64,000 nt of DNA from Rhizobium sp. Leaf453 (GCF_001425605.1 NZ_LMRG01000026.1:310001-374000); one strand, 5' to 3'. Positions 8,658 to 19,172 are shown, numbered from the stretch's first letter. The notes: generated by a model from the letters alone, not told the origin. Made by a program: numbers and translations.

Positions 8658-9704
8658 TTAGAGCAGAATGTCGGTGTAGAGCTCGGATACATCCGGCTCC
8701 GGATCCGACTGTGCAAAATCGGCGCTGTCAGCAACGATGTCGCGGACGTCCTTGTCGACGGCCTTGAGATCGTCCTCGGTCGCCCAGCCCTTCTCGATGA
8801 GACGAGCCTTCACCTGCTCGATCGGGTCATATTCCGAGCGCATCTTCTGCACTTCGTCCTTGGAACGGTATTTCGCCGGATCGGACATCGAATGGCCGCG
8901 GTAGCGATAGGTCAGCATTTCGAGGATGATCGGACCCTTGCCGGAACGGCAATGCTCGAGCGCCTCGTCGGCTGCGGCCTTGACGGCACGCACATCCATG
9001 CCATCGACCTGCATGCCGGGAATGCCGAAGCCCGAACCGCGCAGCGAGTAGTTCGACTGCGCCGTTGCGCGGGCAGTCGACGTGCCCATGGCGTAGCGGT
9101 TGTTCTCGATGATGTAGACGATCGGCAGCTTCCAGAGAGCGGCCATGTTGAAGCTCTCGTAGACCTGTCCCTGGTTGGCCGCGCCATCGCCGAAATAGGC
9201 GACGGAAACGCTGTCGTTACCACGATAGGCATTGGCAAAGGCGAGACCGGTGCCGAGCGATACCTGCGCACCGACGATGCCGTGGCCGCCGTAGAAGTGC
9301 TTTTCCTTGGAGAACATGTGCATCGAACCGCCTTTCCCGTGGGAATAGCCGTTCCGGCGGCCGGTCAGTTCGGCCATGACACCGCGGGCTTCCATACCGC
9401 AGGCCAGCATGTGACCATGGTCACGATAAGCGGTGATAACCTGGTCGCCTTCCTTCTGCGCCATCTGCATGCCGACGACGACAGCTTCCTGGCCGATGTA
9501 AAGGTGACAGAAGCCGCCTATGAAGCCCATCCCGTAAAGCTGGCCCGCCTTCTCTTCGAAGCGGCGGATCAGAAGCATTTCACGGTAGGCCTTCAAATCC
9601 TGATCGCGATCGAACTCAGCGATATTGGAGCCGGTGAATTCCTTCTTGGCGGGCTTTGCCGCTGTTTTGCGGCTGGAAACGGACGCGGTTTTTCGCGGAG
9701 CCAT
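8658..9704 (-). CDS. pdhA: Pyruvate dehydrogenase E1 component subunit alpha
   Basis: A 348-residue E1-alpha. The thiamine diphosphate motif is clear (GDGAANQGQVYESFNMAALW ending in ENN), preceded by the GSMHMFS region and followed by the phosphorylation-loop-like segment YRYRGHSMSDPAKYR. The lysine/alanine-rich N-terminus (about residues 1-25) is a flexible extension. The ATG at 9704 has an AGGGAGG site. First gene of the pdh operon; the 148-nt AT-rich gap upstream should hold its promoter. Confidence 0.97.
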   Translation of the reverse strand: MAPRKTASVSSRKTAAKPAKKEFTGSNIAEFDRDQDLKAYREMLLIRRFEEKAGQLYGMGFIGGFCHLYIGQEAVVVGMQMAQKEGDQVITAYRDHGHMLACGMEARGVMAELTGRRNGYSHGKGGSMHMFSKEKHFYGGHGIVGAQVSLGTGLAFANAYRGNDSVSVAYFGDGAANQGQVYESFNMAALWKLPIVYIIENNRYAMGTSTARATAQSNYSLRGSGFGIPGMQVDGMDVRAVKAAADEALEHCRSGKGPIILEMLTYRYRGHSMSDPAKYRSKDEVQKMRSEYDPIEQVKARLIEKGWATEDDLKAVDKDVRDIVADSADFAQSDPEPDVSELYTDILL

Positions 9705-9765
9705 TCAATCCTCCCTATGGTTGGCTTTTGCAGGTACCATAGGCAAAGAATGCGATCACAGCAAT

Positions 9766-9781
9766 GCCATATTTGCATGGC
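9766..9781. promoter_or_regulatory. Palindrome in the pdhA upstream region
   Basis: GCCAT-ATTTGC-ATGGC, a 16-bp inverted repeat 62 nt upstream of the pdhA start, inside an AT-rich stretch (9705-9852) that is the only candidate promoter region for the pdh operon. It could be an operator; the regulator is not identifiable. Confidence 0.3.
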
Positions 9782-9852
9782 TTATATTCCGGTTAAATAT
9801 ATGAAATTTAATCGGAAATTTGAATTAACCTGCTTTCGGTTAATATGGCAAA

Positions 9853-10161
9853 TTAATGAAAAATCACGATTTCGTCGCCGCGCGACATATTCAGGCCGAA
9901 GCGGGCTTTTTCATCCAGCATGTCGCGTTCAAGCGAGCCGTCACTCAGGAGCGCGACTTCCCTTTCCAGCGTCTGGCGCTGCGTCGTCAACTCGTCAAGG
10001 CGAGCCTGACGCACGATTCGCTGGCGATCGAACTTCTCGGTTGCCTTGAGGCCATATTCGCCATGAACGGAATGATAGCCGAAATAGGAGAGGAAAGCGA
10101 TGGCGATGAGCGGCATGACAAACCGCCCCAGCTTCCGTTTCTTATGGTGTTTGGTCCACAT
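9853..10161 (-). CDS. FtsB/DivIC-type septum formation initiator protein
   Basis: A 102-residue bitopic membrane protein: basic N-terminus (TKHHKKRKLGR), one transmembrane segment (FVMPLIAIAFLSYFGYHSV), then a coiled-coil-like stretch (RQARLDELTTQRQTLEREVALL) and a short C-terminal domain, the FtsB/DivIC layout. Such proteins link to FtsL and FtsQ in the divisome. The ATG at 10161 has an AGGG site 8 nt upstream. Position between eno and pdhA is the usual one for this family in alphaproteobacteria. Confidence 0.88.
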   Translation of the reverse strand: MWTKHHKKRKLGRFVMPLIAIAFLSYFGYHSVHGEYGLKATEKFDRQRIVRQARLDELTTQRQTLEREVALLSDGSLERDMLDEKARFGLNMSRGDEIVIFH

Positions 10162-10241
10162 CGATCATGCCCTGATACGCAATACCTGAACACGCTAGCA
10201 GCCATAGATTAACCGACCGTTGACCATAAACGCCGGCCACG

Positions 10242-10272
10242 AAAAACCCGCGCCTGTTGCCAGACGCGGGTT
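10242..10272 (-). terminator. Intrinsic terminator of eno
   Basis: AACCCGCG (10245-10252) pairs with CGCGGGTT (10265-10272); on the minus strand the stem is followed by a T-run (TTTTTC). It lies 25 nt after the eno stop. Confidence 0.75.
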
Positions 10273-10296
10273 CGTTCATTTCAGGGATGGGCCGGA

Positions 10297-11586
<1,290 letters not shown>

Positions 11587-11704
11587 TCAAACATAGTGGT
11601 GGAGGATGGTCCTGTCATAATTCATGGACCGGAAATTACAATGGCAGGTCCGGGCAATTGCGGTCCGCACCCGTACCTTCAAGAAAAATTCACAAACGCC
11701 GGCT

Positions 11705-12544
11705 TCAGCGCTTTGCCACGGCGTCGAAGGCCAGCAGCGTTTCCAGAAGGCGCGGCATGTCCTTCAGGTGAACCATGTTCGGGCCATCGGACGGCGCATT
11801 GTCGGGATCCTCATGCGTCTCGATGAAGACGCCGGCGACGCCGACGGCAACGGCGGCACGCGCCAGCGTTTCGACGAATTCACGCTGTCCACCCGAGGAA
11901 CCGCCCTGCCCGCCCGGCTGCTGAACCGAATGGGTCGCATCGAAGACAACAGGCGCACCGAGGCTCGCCATGATCGGCAGCGAGCGCATGTCGGACACCA
12001 GCGTGTTGTAACCGAAGGAAGCGCCGCGCTCGCAGAGCAGGACGTTCGGGTTGCCGCTCTCGGTAAACTTGGCCAGCACGTTCTTCATGTCCCAAGGGGC
12101 GAGGAACTGGCCCTTCTTGACGTTGATGACCCGGTCCGTCTTAGCGGCGGCGATCAACAGGTCGGTCTGGCGGCTGAGAAATGCCGGAATCTGCAGAATG
12201 TCGACGGTCGGGGCGACAAGGCCGCACTGCTCTTCCGTGTGGATGTCGGTCAGGACCGGGAAGCCATATTCCTTCTTGAGATCGGCAAAGATTTCCATCG
12301 CCTTGTCCAGGCCGATGCCGCGCTTGCCGGAGAGCGAAGTGCGGTTGGCCTTGTCGAAGGACGACTTGTAGACGAGGCCGAGGCCGAGCGACTTGCAGAG
12401 CTCGACCATCGTGCCGGCGATCATGAAGGCATGATCACGGCTCTCCATCTGGCAGGGGCCGGCGATCAGCGACAGCTTCTGTGTGTTGGAAAACACGACC
12501 TGGTTCGCACCGCTGCCGGCAACGACATTTGCATTGGTCTGCAT
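11705..12544 (-). CDS. kdsA: 3-deoxy-8-phosphooctulonate synthase (KDO-8-phosphate synthase)
   Basis: Condenses phosphoenolpyruvate with arabinose-5-phosphate for lipopolysaccharide KDO. 279 residues with the family motifs LIAGPCQMES, KSSFDKANR, FDATHSVQQPG and a C-terminal SDGPNMVHL. The cysteine in GPCQ (residue 31), where Escherichia coli has asparagine, together with the later His, Glu and Asp, indicates the metal-dependent class. The ATG at 12544 has a GGAGA site. It follows the VOC gene by 2 nt, suggesting translational coupling. Confidence 0.95.
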   Translation of the reverse strand: MQTNANVVAGSGANQVVFSNTQKLSLIAGPCQMESRDHAFMIAGTMVELCKSLGLGLVYKSSFDKANRTSLSGKRGIGLDKAMEIFADLKKEYGFPVLTDIHTEEQCGLVAPTVDILQIPAFLSRQTDLLIAAAKTDRVINVKKGQFLAPWDMKNVLAKFTESGNPNVLLCERGASFGYNTLVSDMRSLPIMASLGAPVVFDATHSVQQPGGQGGSSGGQREFVETLARAAVAVGVAGVFIETHEDPDNAPSDGPNMVHLKDMPRLLETLLAFDAVAKR

Positions 12545-12546
12545 GA

Positions 12547-13440
12547 TTATTCTCCGAATACGAAAATGACGCCCTGCCCCGGAGCCTCCGGAACAACAAG
12601 GCGATTGTCTTTTCTGATGGTGGAAACCGCGTTTGCGGCAAGAAGGCGTCCGGTCGCTTCGAGATCGGCAACCTTGAAGACCACCGCCTGCCCGACCAGA
12701 CCACGCGAATTGCCGGTCGCCTTGCGGTCGTAAAAGCCGGACATTCCAGCCTGATTCAGGACGGAAATCTTGACGCCGTTGCGTGTGTCGATGTCCATGC
12801 CGAACGAATGGGCCGAGACCTGCGGCTCATCGACCGCTTCCTGCAATAGATACTGGAAATCGGTGGGGTTCGGCTCGGACAGAACCACTTCCGCCATGCC
12901 GACGACACCGTTGGCATGGGTTTCAAGTGCCGAGCGGTCGGCCGGCAGCGATTTCAGCCGCTGACAGGTAAAAAAGAAGAAATCCGGCGAGCGCAGATCG
13001 GCGGCGAAAGACAACCGAAAACTGCCGACGCCCTCGGAACCATCAGGCAATTTCATCGGGCGGGAGAATTCCAGCATGTCGCCACCGGAAATGCCCTTTT
13101 CGCGAAACCGCTCATGATCAACCGCAGCGTCGCTGGTGCTGAGCACGACCGCCGAGAAACCATCCTGGCCATTGCGGAAGCGATAGGCTTGATCACGGGC
13201 GACAAAAACGTTGCCGTCAAGCGCCGCTGCCTCGCAATCCTCGCGCTGGGCAATGCCCAGAGGCTCCAGATAGGTCTTGTCGGCGAGGAAGATACAGGCG
13301 TTTTCCGTTCCGAAGGGATGAAGCGCATCGGCTGCGACGGTAAAACCAAGCTGTTCGTAGCGGTGTCTGGCCGTCGCCAGATCAATGACCGGCAGAACCA
13401 GATGGTCGAGCAGACGCGGGTGGCGGGAGGCAGCGCTCAT
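12547..13440 (-). CDS. VOC/glyoxalase-like domain protein
   Basis: A 297-residue protein of the vicinal-oxygen-chelate superfamily: an N-terminal module (HLVLPVIDLATARHRYEQLGFTV) and a second half (GMAEVVLSEPNPTDFQYLLQEA) look like paired beta-alpha-beta modules. The first histidine (LLDHLVLPV) may be a metal ligand. Substrate unknown. The ATG at 13440 (MSAASRHPR) has an AGGGAAA site; the upstream in-frame extension to 13593 has atypical sequence and overlaps the next gene. It directly precedes kdsA (2-nt gap), a conserved neighbourhood without known functional reason. Confidence 0.8.
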   Translation of the reverse strand: MSAASRHPRLLDHLVLPVIDLATARHRYEQLGFTVAADALHPFGTENACIFLADKTYLEPLGIAQREDCEAAALDGNVFVARDQAYRFRNGQDGFSAVVLSTSDAAVDHERFREKGISGGDMLEFSRPMKLPDGSEGVGSFRLSFAADLRSPDFFFFTCQRLKSLPADRSALETHANGVVGMAEVVLSEPNPTDFQYLLQEAVDEPQVSAHSFGMDIDTRNGVKISVLNQAGMSGFYDRKATGNSRGLVGQAVVFKVADLEATGRLLAANAVSTIRKDNRLVVPEAPGQGVIFVFGE

Positions 13441-13552
13441 GAATTTCCCTGAAACTGTTCGTTGGCAGGTGCTTTGCCTTTTTTGGCCGACGATATCAAG
13501 GAAATGTTGAACTGGAGGCCCTGCCGAGCCATCAGGCAGAAAAACGCAACAG

Positions 13553-13575
13553 GGCCCGGCGATGAACGCCGGGCC
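13553..13575 (-). terminator. Hairpin terminator after the first SDR
   Basis: Perfect 9-bp stem GGCCCGGCG / CGCCGGGCC with a 5-nt loop, 14 nt past the SDR stop codon. A T-run (TTTTT) follows about 12 nt later on the minus strand rather than directly, so termination may be partial. Confidence 0.55.
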
Positions 13576-13589
13576 TTGTGGAAGATCGG

Positions 13590-14330
13590 TCAAAGATTGC
13601 TCATGCCACCATCGATCACCAGTTCGCTGCCGACAGTATAGGCCGACTCATCCGAACCGAGGAAAACTACCGCCTTAGCAATTTCACTCGGGTAACCGAA
13701 ACGGCCGACCGGGACCTTTGCGGCCGCCATGGCATCGGTATCCGCCGCTGACATGCCAAGCTTGCCATAGAGCGGCGTTGCGACCGGGCCGGGGCTGACG
13801 GCGTTGACGCGAATGCCGCGGCCGATCAGTTCGCCCGACAGGGTCTTCGCAAAGGACAGCAGCGCAGCCTTCGTCAGCGCGTAGATACTGGTGTTCGGCA
13901 TACCGATATGCGCGTTGATCGAAGTGTTGAGCACGATGGAAGCCGGATTGGCGAACAGGGGCAGCAGTGCCTGGATAAGGAAGAACGGGCCTTTGACATT
14001 GATCGCGACCGACCGGTCGAACGCATCTTCATCCACCTGCTCGATCGGGCGGAAATCTGCGACACCGGCATTGACGAACAGGATATCGAGATGCCCGAAC
14101 GCCTTGCCGACCGTTTCGGCGATGGCCTTCTGGCCGGCGATATCGCCGGCATCGGCCTGGATGAAGAGGGCTGAATCGCCCAGTTCGCCGCGCGCAGCCT
14201 CGATCGTCTTCGGGTTGGTGCCGGTGACGGCGACCTTGGCGCCCTCGGCGATGAACTGGCGGGCTGTTTCAAGACCGATGCCGCTGGTGCCGCCGGTGAT
14301 CAGGGCTGTCTTGTTCTGCAGACGTGACAT
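13590..14330 (-). CDS. SDR family oxidoreductase
   Basis: Classical short-chain dehydrogenase, 246 residues. NAD(P)-binding TGGTSGIG near the N-terminus, the NAG-type motif (FVNAGVAD), the catalytic Ser in LNTSINAHIG and the Tyr-x-x-x-Lys as YALTKAA, then the PGPVATPL loop. The ATG at 14330 has an AAGGAG site. It lies 51 nt downstream of a second SDR on the same strand; both are divergent from a LysR-type regulator that probably controls them. Substrate not predictable. Confidence 0.88.
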   Translation of the reverse strand: MSRLQNKTALITGGTSGIGLETARQFIAEGAKVAVTGTNPKTIEAARGELGDSALFIQADAGDIAGQKAIAETVGKAFGHLDILFVNAGVADFRPIEQVDEDAFDRSVAINVKGPFFLIQALLPLFANPASIVLNTSINAHIGMPNTSIYALTKAALLSFAKTLSGELIGRGIRVNAVSPGPVATPLYGKLGMSAADTDAMAAAKVPVGRFGYPSEIAKAVVFLGSDESAYTVGSELVIDGGMSNL

Positions 14331-14381
14331 GATGAAACTCCTTGGAAATGATGTGTGAAGACTTTGGGTTCGGTTCAAAAA

Positions 14382-15146
14382 TCAGGTGCGGGTGATCGTC
14401 GCGCCACCATCGACGAGCGAGGCGGTACCGGTCACAAAAGCCGAATCGTCGGACGCGAGGTAAAGCACCGATTTGGCAAGCTCTTCCGGGGTCGCGACGC
14501 GCTTGAGGGCGTGGAGGTTGGTGATGAAGGACTGGGATTCAGGCGTGTCATTCATCTCCCGATACATGGCCGTGTCAACAGCGCCGGGCAGGATCGAATT
14601 GACGCGAACACCCTGCGGGCCGAATTCAGCGGCGAGCGCCTGCGTCAGGCCGATCAGACCGGCCTTTGAGGCGGCATAGGCTGCAACGCCGGGGAAAGCG
14701 AAGCTGTAACCGACGAAGGTCGATGTGAAGATCACCGAGCCACCACCATGCTTGACCATTTCGGCGATCTGATGCTTGGCGCCCAGGAACGAACCGGTCA
14801 GGTTGATGGCGATGGCGTCGTTCCAGCCCTGTTCGGAAACGCCGGTCGTAGGCCCGGCTTCGCCGAGTGTGCCGGCATTGTTGAAGGCGACATCGAGACG
14901 GCCGTAGGTTTCGACAGCGAGCGTAACCAGCGCCTTGGCGTACTCCTCCGAGCGGACATCACCGGCGAGCGCAACGGCTTCGCCGCCTGCGGCCTTGATC
15001 TCCGCAACGAGGTCATCCAGTTCATTCTGGCGACGCGCACCGACGACGAGCCTTGCGCCTTCCGCGGCGAACAGTTTTGCGGTGGCGCGGCCAATGCCGG
15101 CGCTGGCGCCGGTGACGATTGCAACTTTGTTGGACAGGCGTTCCAT
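14382..15146 (-). CDS. SDR family oxidoreductase
   Basis: Classical SDR, 254 residues: TGASAGIG cofactor motif, NNAGTLGE, catalytic serine in FTSTFVG, YAASKAG as the Tyr-Lys motif and PGAVDTAMY. The ATG at 15146 has an AGAGGAA site. First gene of a two-SDR operon transcribed away from the LysR gene; the shared intergenic region holds a 12-bp perfect inverted repeat. Frequently annotated as glucose dehydrogenase-like, but the sequence does not decide the substrate. Confidence 0.88.
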   Translation of the reverse strand: MERLSNKVAIVTGASAGIGRATAKLFAAEGARLVVGARRQNELDDLVAEIKAAGGEAVALAGDVRSEEYAKALVTLAVETYGRLDVAFNNAGTLGEAGPTTGVSEQGWNDAIAINLTGSFLGAKHQIAEMVKHGGGSVIFTSTFVGYSFAFPGVAAYAASKAGLIGLTQALAAEFGPQGVRVNSILPGAVDTAMYREMNDTPESQSFITNLHALKRVATPEELAKSVLYLASDDSAFVTGTASLVDGGATITRT

Positions 15147-15232
15147 GATCTTTTCCTCTTTGGCAGAGCGGTTGAGGTGCCGTTCTGACGCCTCTTCATG
15201 CCGTTTGCTTGAGGCGAATATGGCTTTCTTTT

Positions 15233-15287
15233 ATCGTTCGGATTAGTCTGCAAATCATGGAACTCGTATCCGGAAAATCCGAACGAT
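15233..15287. promoter_or_regulatory. Inverted-repeat operator between SDR operon and LysR gene
   Basis: ATCGTTCGGATT (15233-15244) and its exact reverse complement AATCCGAACGAT (15276-15287) are separated by 31 nt, giving about four helical turns between arm centres. The right arm overlaps the first two bases of the LysR start codon. This fits a LysR-type tetramer site controlling the SDR operon and repressing its own gene; the binding itself is inferred. Confidence 0.6.
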
Positions 15288-16197
15288 GATCAAGCTCGAC
15301 GGCATTACAAGTTTTGTCGCAATCGCCGAAAGCGGCTCGATCAGCGAGGCCGCCCGCCGGCTGCGGCTGTCCAAATCCGTCGTCAGCGAGCGGCTCGCCG
15401 AGCTTGAGCGCAGCCTGGGCGCCGGGCTCCTTCATCGAACGACACGCAAGCTCACCTTGACCGAGGATGGCACGGCATTTTTGGAGCGGGCGAGCCGAAT
15501 CGTGCAGGAGATCGAGGAAGCTGCCGCAGATATGGCAGAGCGGCGCGGAACCATTTCCGGCCCCTTGCGCATCTCTGCGCCGGTCACATTCGGGCGGATG
15601 CATCTGGGACCGGCGCTTTACCCGTTTCTGGCCGAGTACCCGAACCTGCAGCTGACGCTCGATCTCGACGACCGCAGGGTCGATGCGGCGGCGGATGGTT
15701 ACGACGCCGTGGTTCGCAACGGGGCGATCGCCGATTCGCGGCTGATGGCATGGCGCCTTGCCCCCAGCCGCCGCGTTCTCGTCGCGTCCCCCGCCTATCT
15801 ACGGGACCGCGGCAGACCATCCTCGATCGAGGATCTCGAGCAGCACAAGGGCATTTTCTACACCAATCGTGGCGTTGCCGACTGGCGCTTTCCGACATCG
15901 GCGGGAACCGTGCTTGTCCGGGGGAAGATGGGATTTGGCGTCAACAATGGCGACATGCTGCGGGATGCCGCAGTTTCCGGCCTCGGTATTGCACTAGTGC
16001 CGATGTTCGTGGTCGGAGAGGCGATTGCGTCAGGGCAGTTGGAGACAATCGACATTGGTGTACAGCCGGAGCTCGAATATATCCACATCGTCCATCCCGA
16101 AGGACGACGGCCTTCAGTCAAGCTGCGCGCGCTGGCGGACCACCTGCGCAGCGCCTTCGGTGCGCCACCCTATTGGGATCCGACTTTTCCGGCCTAA
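15286..16197 (+). CDS. LysR family transcriptional regulator
   Basis: 303 residues: an N-terminal winged helix-turn-helix (ESGSISEAARRLRLSKSVVSERLAELE, about residues 14-45; HRTTRKLTLTEDG), a linker helix and a C-terminal substrate-binding domain (LRISAPVTFGRMHLGPALYPFLAEYPNLQL). It is divergent from the SDR pair, the usual arrangement for a LysR regulator and its targets. The ATG at 15286 overlaps the right arm of the inverted repeat described there. The effector is unknown. Confidence 0.92.
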   Translation: MIKLDGITSFVAIAESGSISEAARRLRLSKSVVSERLAELERSLGAGLLHRTTRKLTLTEDGTAFLERASRIVQEIEEAAADMAERRGTISGPLRISAPVTFGRMHLGPALYPFLAEYPNLQLTLDLDDRRVDAAADGYDAVVRNGAIADSRLMAWRLAPSRRVLVASPAYLRDRGRPSSIEDLEQHKGIFYTNRGVADWRFPTSAGTVLVRGKMGFGVNNGDMLRDAAVSGLGIALVPMFVVGEAIASGQLETIDIGVQPELEYIHIVHPEGRRPSVKLRALADHLRSAFGAPPYWDPTFPA

Positions 16198-16203
16198 GCG
16201 ACC

Positions 16204-16776
16204 TCAATCGCAGGAGCGCAGCTGCTTGGCATAATTGTTGGCGATATTGGTGGCCCGGCGGGCGGCGCCCTGTAGTTTTGTATTGCCGCGATAGGCGCCC
16301 TTGCGATAACCGCCGTCGCCGAGATAGTAGGCGAGGTAGAGGTTGTAGGCGTCCGTTTTCGCGATACCCAGCTTCTTTGCATTGCGGCTGTGATACCAGG
16401 CAATAAAGTGAACGGCGTCAGAGAATTTGGTCCTCCGTGCCAGCATGTGCCCGGTCGAACGCTTGTATTCCGACCACGTACCGTTCAGCGCCTGCGAGAA
16501 GCCGTAGGCCGTGGACTGCCGCTTCCAGGGAATGAAACCAAGCAGCTTGGTGCGCGGCGGCCGGGCATTGGGGCGAAAGCCGGATTCGGTGTAGATCGTC
16601 GCCATGAGGATCGGCACGGGGACACCGTATTCGCGCGCTGCGTGATTGGCGGCACGCTGCCAGTTGTTGAACAGGCCGTCGCGCTGCTCGAAAATCGCGC
16701 AGGCGTTCTGGATCTGTCTGGGGGCAGTCGCACAGCCGGTCAGCAGCAGAAGGGCGACGATAAACGCAATACGCAT
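16204..16776 (-). CDS. Lytic-transglycosylase-like lipoprotein
   Basis: 190 residues with a lipoprotein signal peptide (MRIAFIVALLLLTGC; lipobox LLTGC, Cys15). The mature part contains an SLT-type goose-lysozyme-like core: catalytic Glu in IYTESGFRP, then TAYGFSQALNGTW and a helical C-terminal region with YYLGDGG. Predicted to be anchored to a membrane and to cleave peptidoglycan. Convergent with the LysR gene, 6 nt apart. The ribosome-binding site is weak. Confidence 0.82.
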   Translation of the reverse strand: MRIAFIVALLLLTGCATAPRQIQNACAIFEQRDGLFNNWQRAANHAAREYGVPVPILMATIYTESGFRPNARPPRTKLLGFIPWKRQSTAYGFSQALNGTWSEYKRSTGHMLARRTKFSDAVHFIAWYHSRNAKKLGIAKTDAYNLYLAYYLGDGGYRKGAYRGNTKLQGAARRATNIANNYAKQLRSCD

Positions 16777-16866
16777 CGCTCAAATCTCTCACTTTCAGAG
16801 AGATTACTAACCGGTAAACGTTAAAAAGACGTTTTGAGGCAAATTCGACTGATCACCTCCACTCAC

Positions 16867-18582
16867 CTACAGCTTCAGCGCATGAACGATGGCGGAGCGC
16901 ACATTGCCGCTCGCTGCCTCCAGCCGGGCCGCATGCACCGGCTCGAACCCTTCGAGGCGCTTTGTTCCGGACCAGCGGCCATTGTCGGCAAAAACCTCGA
17001 TCGAGCCGGCATCGAGGAAGATGCGCAGCGATGACGGCCGAGCGCCTCGGGCAAGGTATCGCGGGATGTTTTCGGCATCCGGACGATCGTAGAGGATCGA
17101 CAGGCCCGCCCCATCCACCCGCACGCCGAGTTCCGTTCCGGGGTGATCGAGATAGAGGGTGAACGGCGCCCCGGGGGTCTTCAATTCGAGCACGATTTCG
17201 GCCGCTCCGGTATCGAGCAGAACGGTCTCGCCGCTCAGCAGCAAGGTTTCATCGAGCACGCGGGAGCGCAGGGTTTCGACAGCCGGCACGGGGGGTGTGA
17301 GGACCCGGTCGCCCTCCAGCAGAATCTGGCGCGGCAGGGTCATGGCGGTCGGAAAATCGATGGCGTGGGAAACGTCGGCCCAATTGGCAAGCCAGCCGAT
17401 GCCGACGGGCGTTTCGCCATCGACAAAGGCCTGGAAGGCGTAATTGTCGGTGCCGAAATCCAGTTCCTGCTCGAAATCGGCAAGGAACCGCACACCATCG
17501 AAATGGCCGACCGCGACCAGCGTCAGGTTCTTGCGGCCGGTATCGGCATGCGTGCTGTTGACCAGCCCGTAGCTCAGCGCCCAGCGGGTCTTCGGATCGT
17601 CTGCTGGCCCATTGAGCGGCAGCAGGAATGGACATTCGATCACGGCGGTGCCGAACCGTTCCTCCAGCAGCAGAGTGCCGACGAAACGCCAGCCGCTCGC
17701 CGCCGTCGGATCGTCTGTCTCGTAGAGCAGGATGACGCCGCCCTGCGTGCTCAGGCTGCCGAGCACCATTTTCCACAACCCATCCGGTCCCTTGACGACG
17801 TACGGGTCACGGAAATCCTGCGTCAGGCCGAGGCCGGACGGGCGGTTGGCGAGGATCACCTGTGCTTCGCTGGCAGTGATGATGTTGTGCGAGGTGGCGG
17901 TCAGCTGGATCTGGATTTCCGGCTCGCGCTCGATCACCTGCTCGGTAAAGAACACACGGATGCCGCCATCGTTTTCGATCGGAATGGCCGATCCGGAAAA
18001 GGCCCCGCCCCGCTTGTCCGGCCGCGCGGTGAGATCCTCCGAGGGAAACAGGAAGATCGGCATGTGATGCCAGTGGATGTAATCGTCGGACACAGCATGG
18101 CCCCAATGCATGGTGTTCCAGCGCAGACCATGGGAATAATGCTGGTAGAACAGGTGCGGCCGGCCGTGGAACCGGCCGAAGCCGTTAGGATCGTTCATCC
18201 AGCCGAAGGGCGGACGGAAATGATAGCCGTGCGGAACGGGCGCCGGTGCATTGGCGGTGCTGGTGTGCATCACGGTGATGCCCTTGTCGACCACCTCAGC
18301 CGCATTGAAGAAGTAGGCGACAGAAACGGCGGTGGTCGCCGTGTCATAGACGCAGGCCAGATCGCCGCCGCTCGTTGCGATGAAAGTTCGAAAAACATAT
18401 TCCTCGGCATTGCCGACCTCGACCTCACCGATCTTGTCGCCGCCGAGCAGGAAAGCCATCCGCCCCGGCGCCTCCGGGGTCACCGCCTTCAGCCAGATAT
18501 GCAGGGTGGCACTGACGGGCACCTCGGCCCTCAAAGCGCGAAGCGTGTCATCGTTCGCTGCTGGTGGATTGCTGTGGAACAT
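16867..18582 (-). CDS. Glycoside hydrolase family 32 protein (beta-fructosidase/levanase-like)
   Basis: 571 residues. The GH32 five-bladed catalytic domain shows its nucleophile motif WMNDPNG (Asp131), the transition-state motif FRDPYV (Asp259) and the acid/base ECPF (Glu316), followed by a C-terminal beta-sandwich ending in SIEVFADNG. The first 110 residues form an extra N-terminal domain not needed in typical sucrases and seen in some levanase-like enzymes. No signal peptide, so cytoplasmic hydrolysis of sucrose or short fructans is likely. The ATG at 18582 has an AAAGGAT site. No transporter or regulator adjoins it, so it is an orphan, next to a large repeat-rich gap. Confidence 0.9.
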   Translation of the reverse strand: MFHSNPPAANDDTLRALRAEVPVSATLHIWLKAVTPEAPGRMAFLLGGDKIGEVEVGNAEEYVFRTFIATSGGDLACVYDTATTAVSVAYFFNAAEVVDKGITVMHTSTANAPAPVPHGYHFRPPFGWMNDPNGFGRFHGRPHLFYQHYSHGLRWNTMHWGHAVSDDYIHWHHMPIFLFPSEDLTARPDKRGGAFSGSAIPIENDGGIRVFFTEQVIEREPEIQIQLTATSHNIITASEAQVILANRPSGLGLTQDFRDPYVVKGPDGLWKMVLGSLSTQGGVILLYETDDPTAASGWRFVGTLLLEERFGTAVIECPFLLPLNGPADDPKTRWALSYGLVNSTHADTGRKNLTLVAVGHFDGVRFLADFEQELDFGTDNYAFQAFVDGETPVGIGWLANWADVSHAIDFPTAMTLPRQILLEGDRVLTPPVPAVETLRSRVLDETLLLSGETVLLDTGAAEIVLELKTPGAPFTLYLDHPGTELGVRVDGAGLSILYDRPDAENIPRYLARGARPSSLRIFLDAGSIEVFADNGRWSGTKRLEGFEPVHAARLEAASGNVRSAIVHALKL

Positions 18583-19172
18583 CGTGACATCCTTTCGCCT
18601 CTGCGACGGCGTTCCATTCCGACCTAGTGCTGATGCGGCCGATGTAAAGGTTTCCTTGCCTGTGGCCAGACACGGCAAATCCGCCCCGCGCGGTGACCGC
18701 CGTGGTTTCGACACCTCAGATCATCCGGACGGGGCACTGGAAATCGCCTCTAACGAATGAAAATTGACTGACGCCTTCCAGCGCCCCGTTTGGCGTTCTC
18801 TCGGGAGCTTTCCTCCCTACAGACCCCGACTTTAGACCCTCTGCCTCGGGATGATTGCGTTTCGCATGTCTCCGGGACCGGCATTCAGCAACACAGCCCG
18901 GTACGTCACGCATCTTCTCCCGACATGTGTGCCACACAGGCACGCCCACCCCATAAGGACGGAGGGGGTCCATGTTCCGGGGGCTCTCCTTCCGTTCCGC
19001 CTGACGTTCGGGATCCCCCGAGGCTTTCCGTGGAGCGCCAGCCCTGCCTCGCCGCAAACGTCTTGCGGTGTATCCGGGGCAGGACGGCATGATCATGGCA
19101 CGGGAATTGAGGGCGGGGATGAACGGGGATGAATTTTTATCATTGGAGGGATTTTTGACTTGGCCTTCGGCC

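Noticed and set aside
18800-19100. tmRNA, RNase P RNA, 6S or SRP RNA in the structured gap
   Set aside because: No tag-peptide frame, no GAGGAAAGTCCGGGC-type core and no SRP loop sequence could be found.
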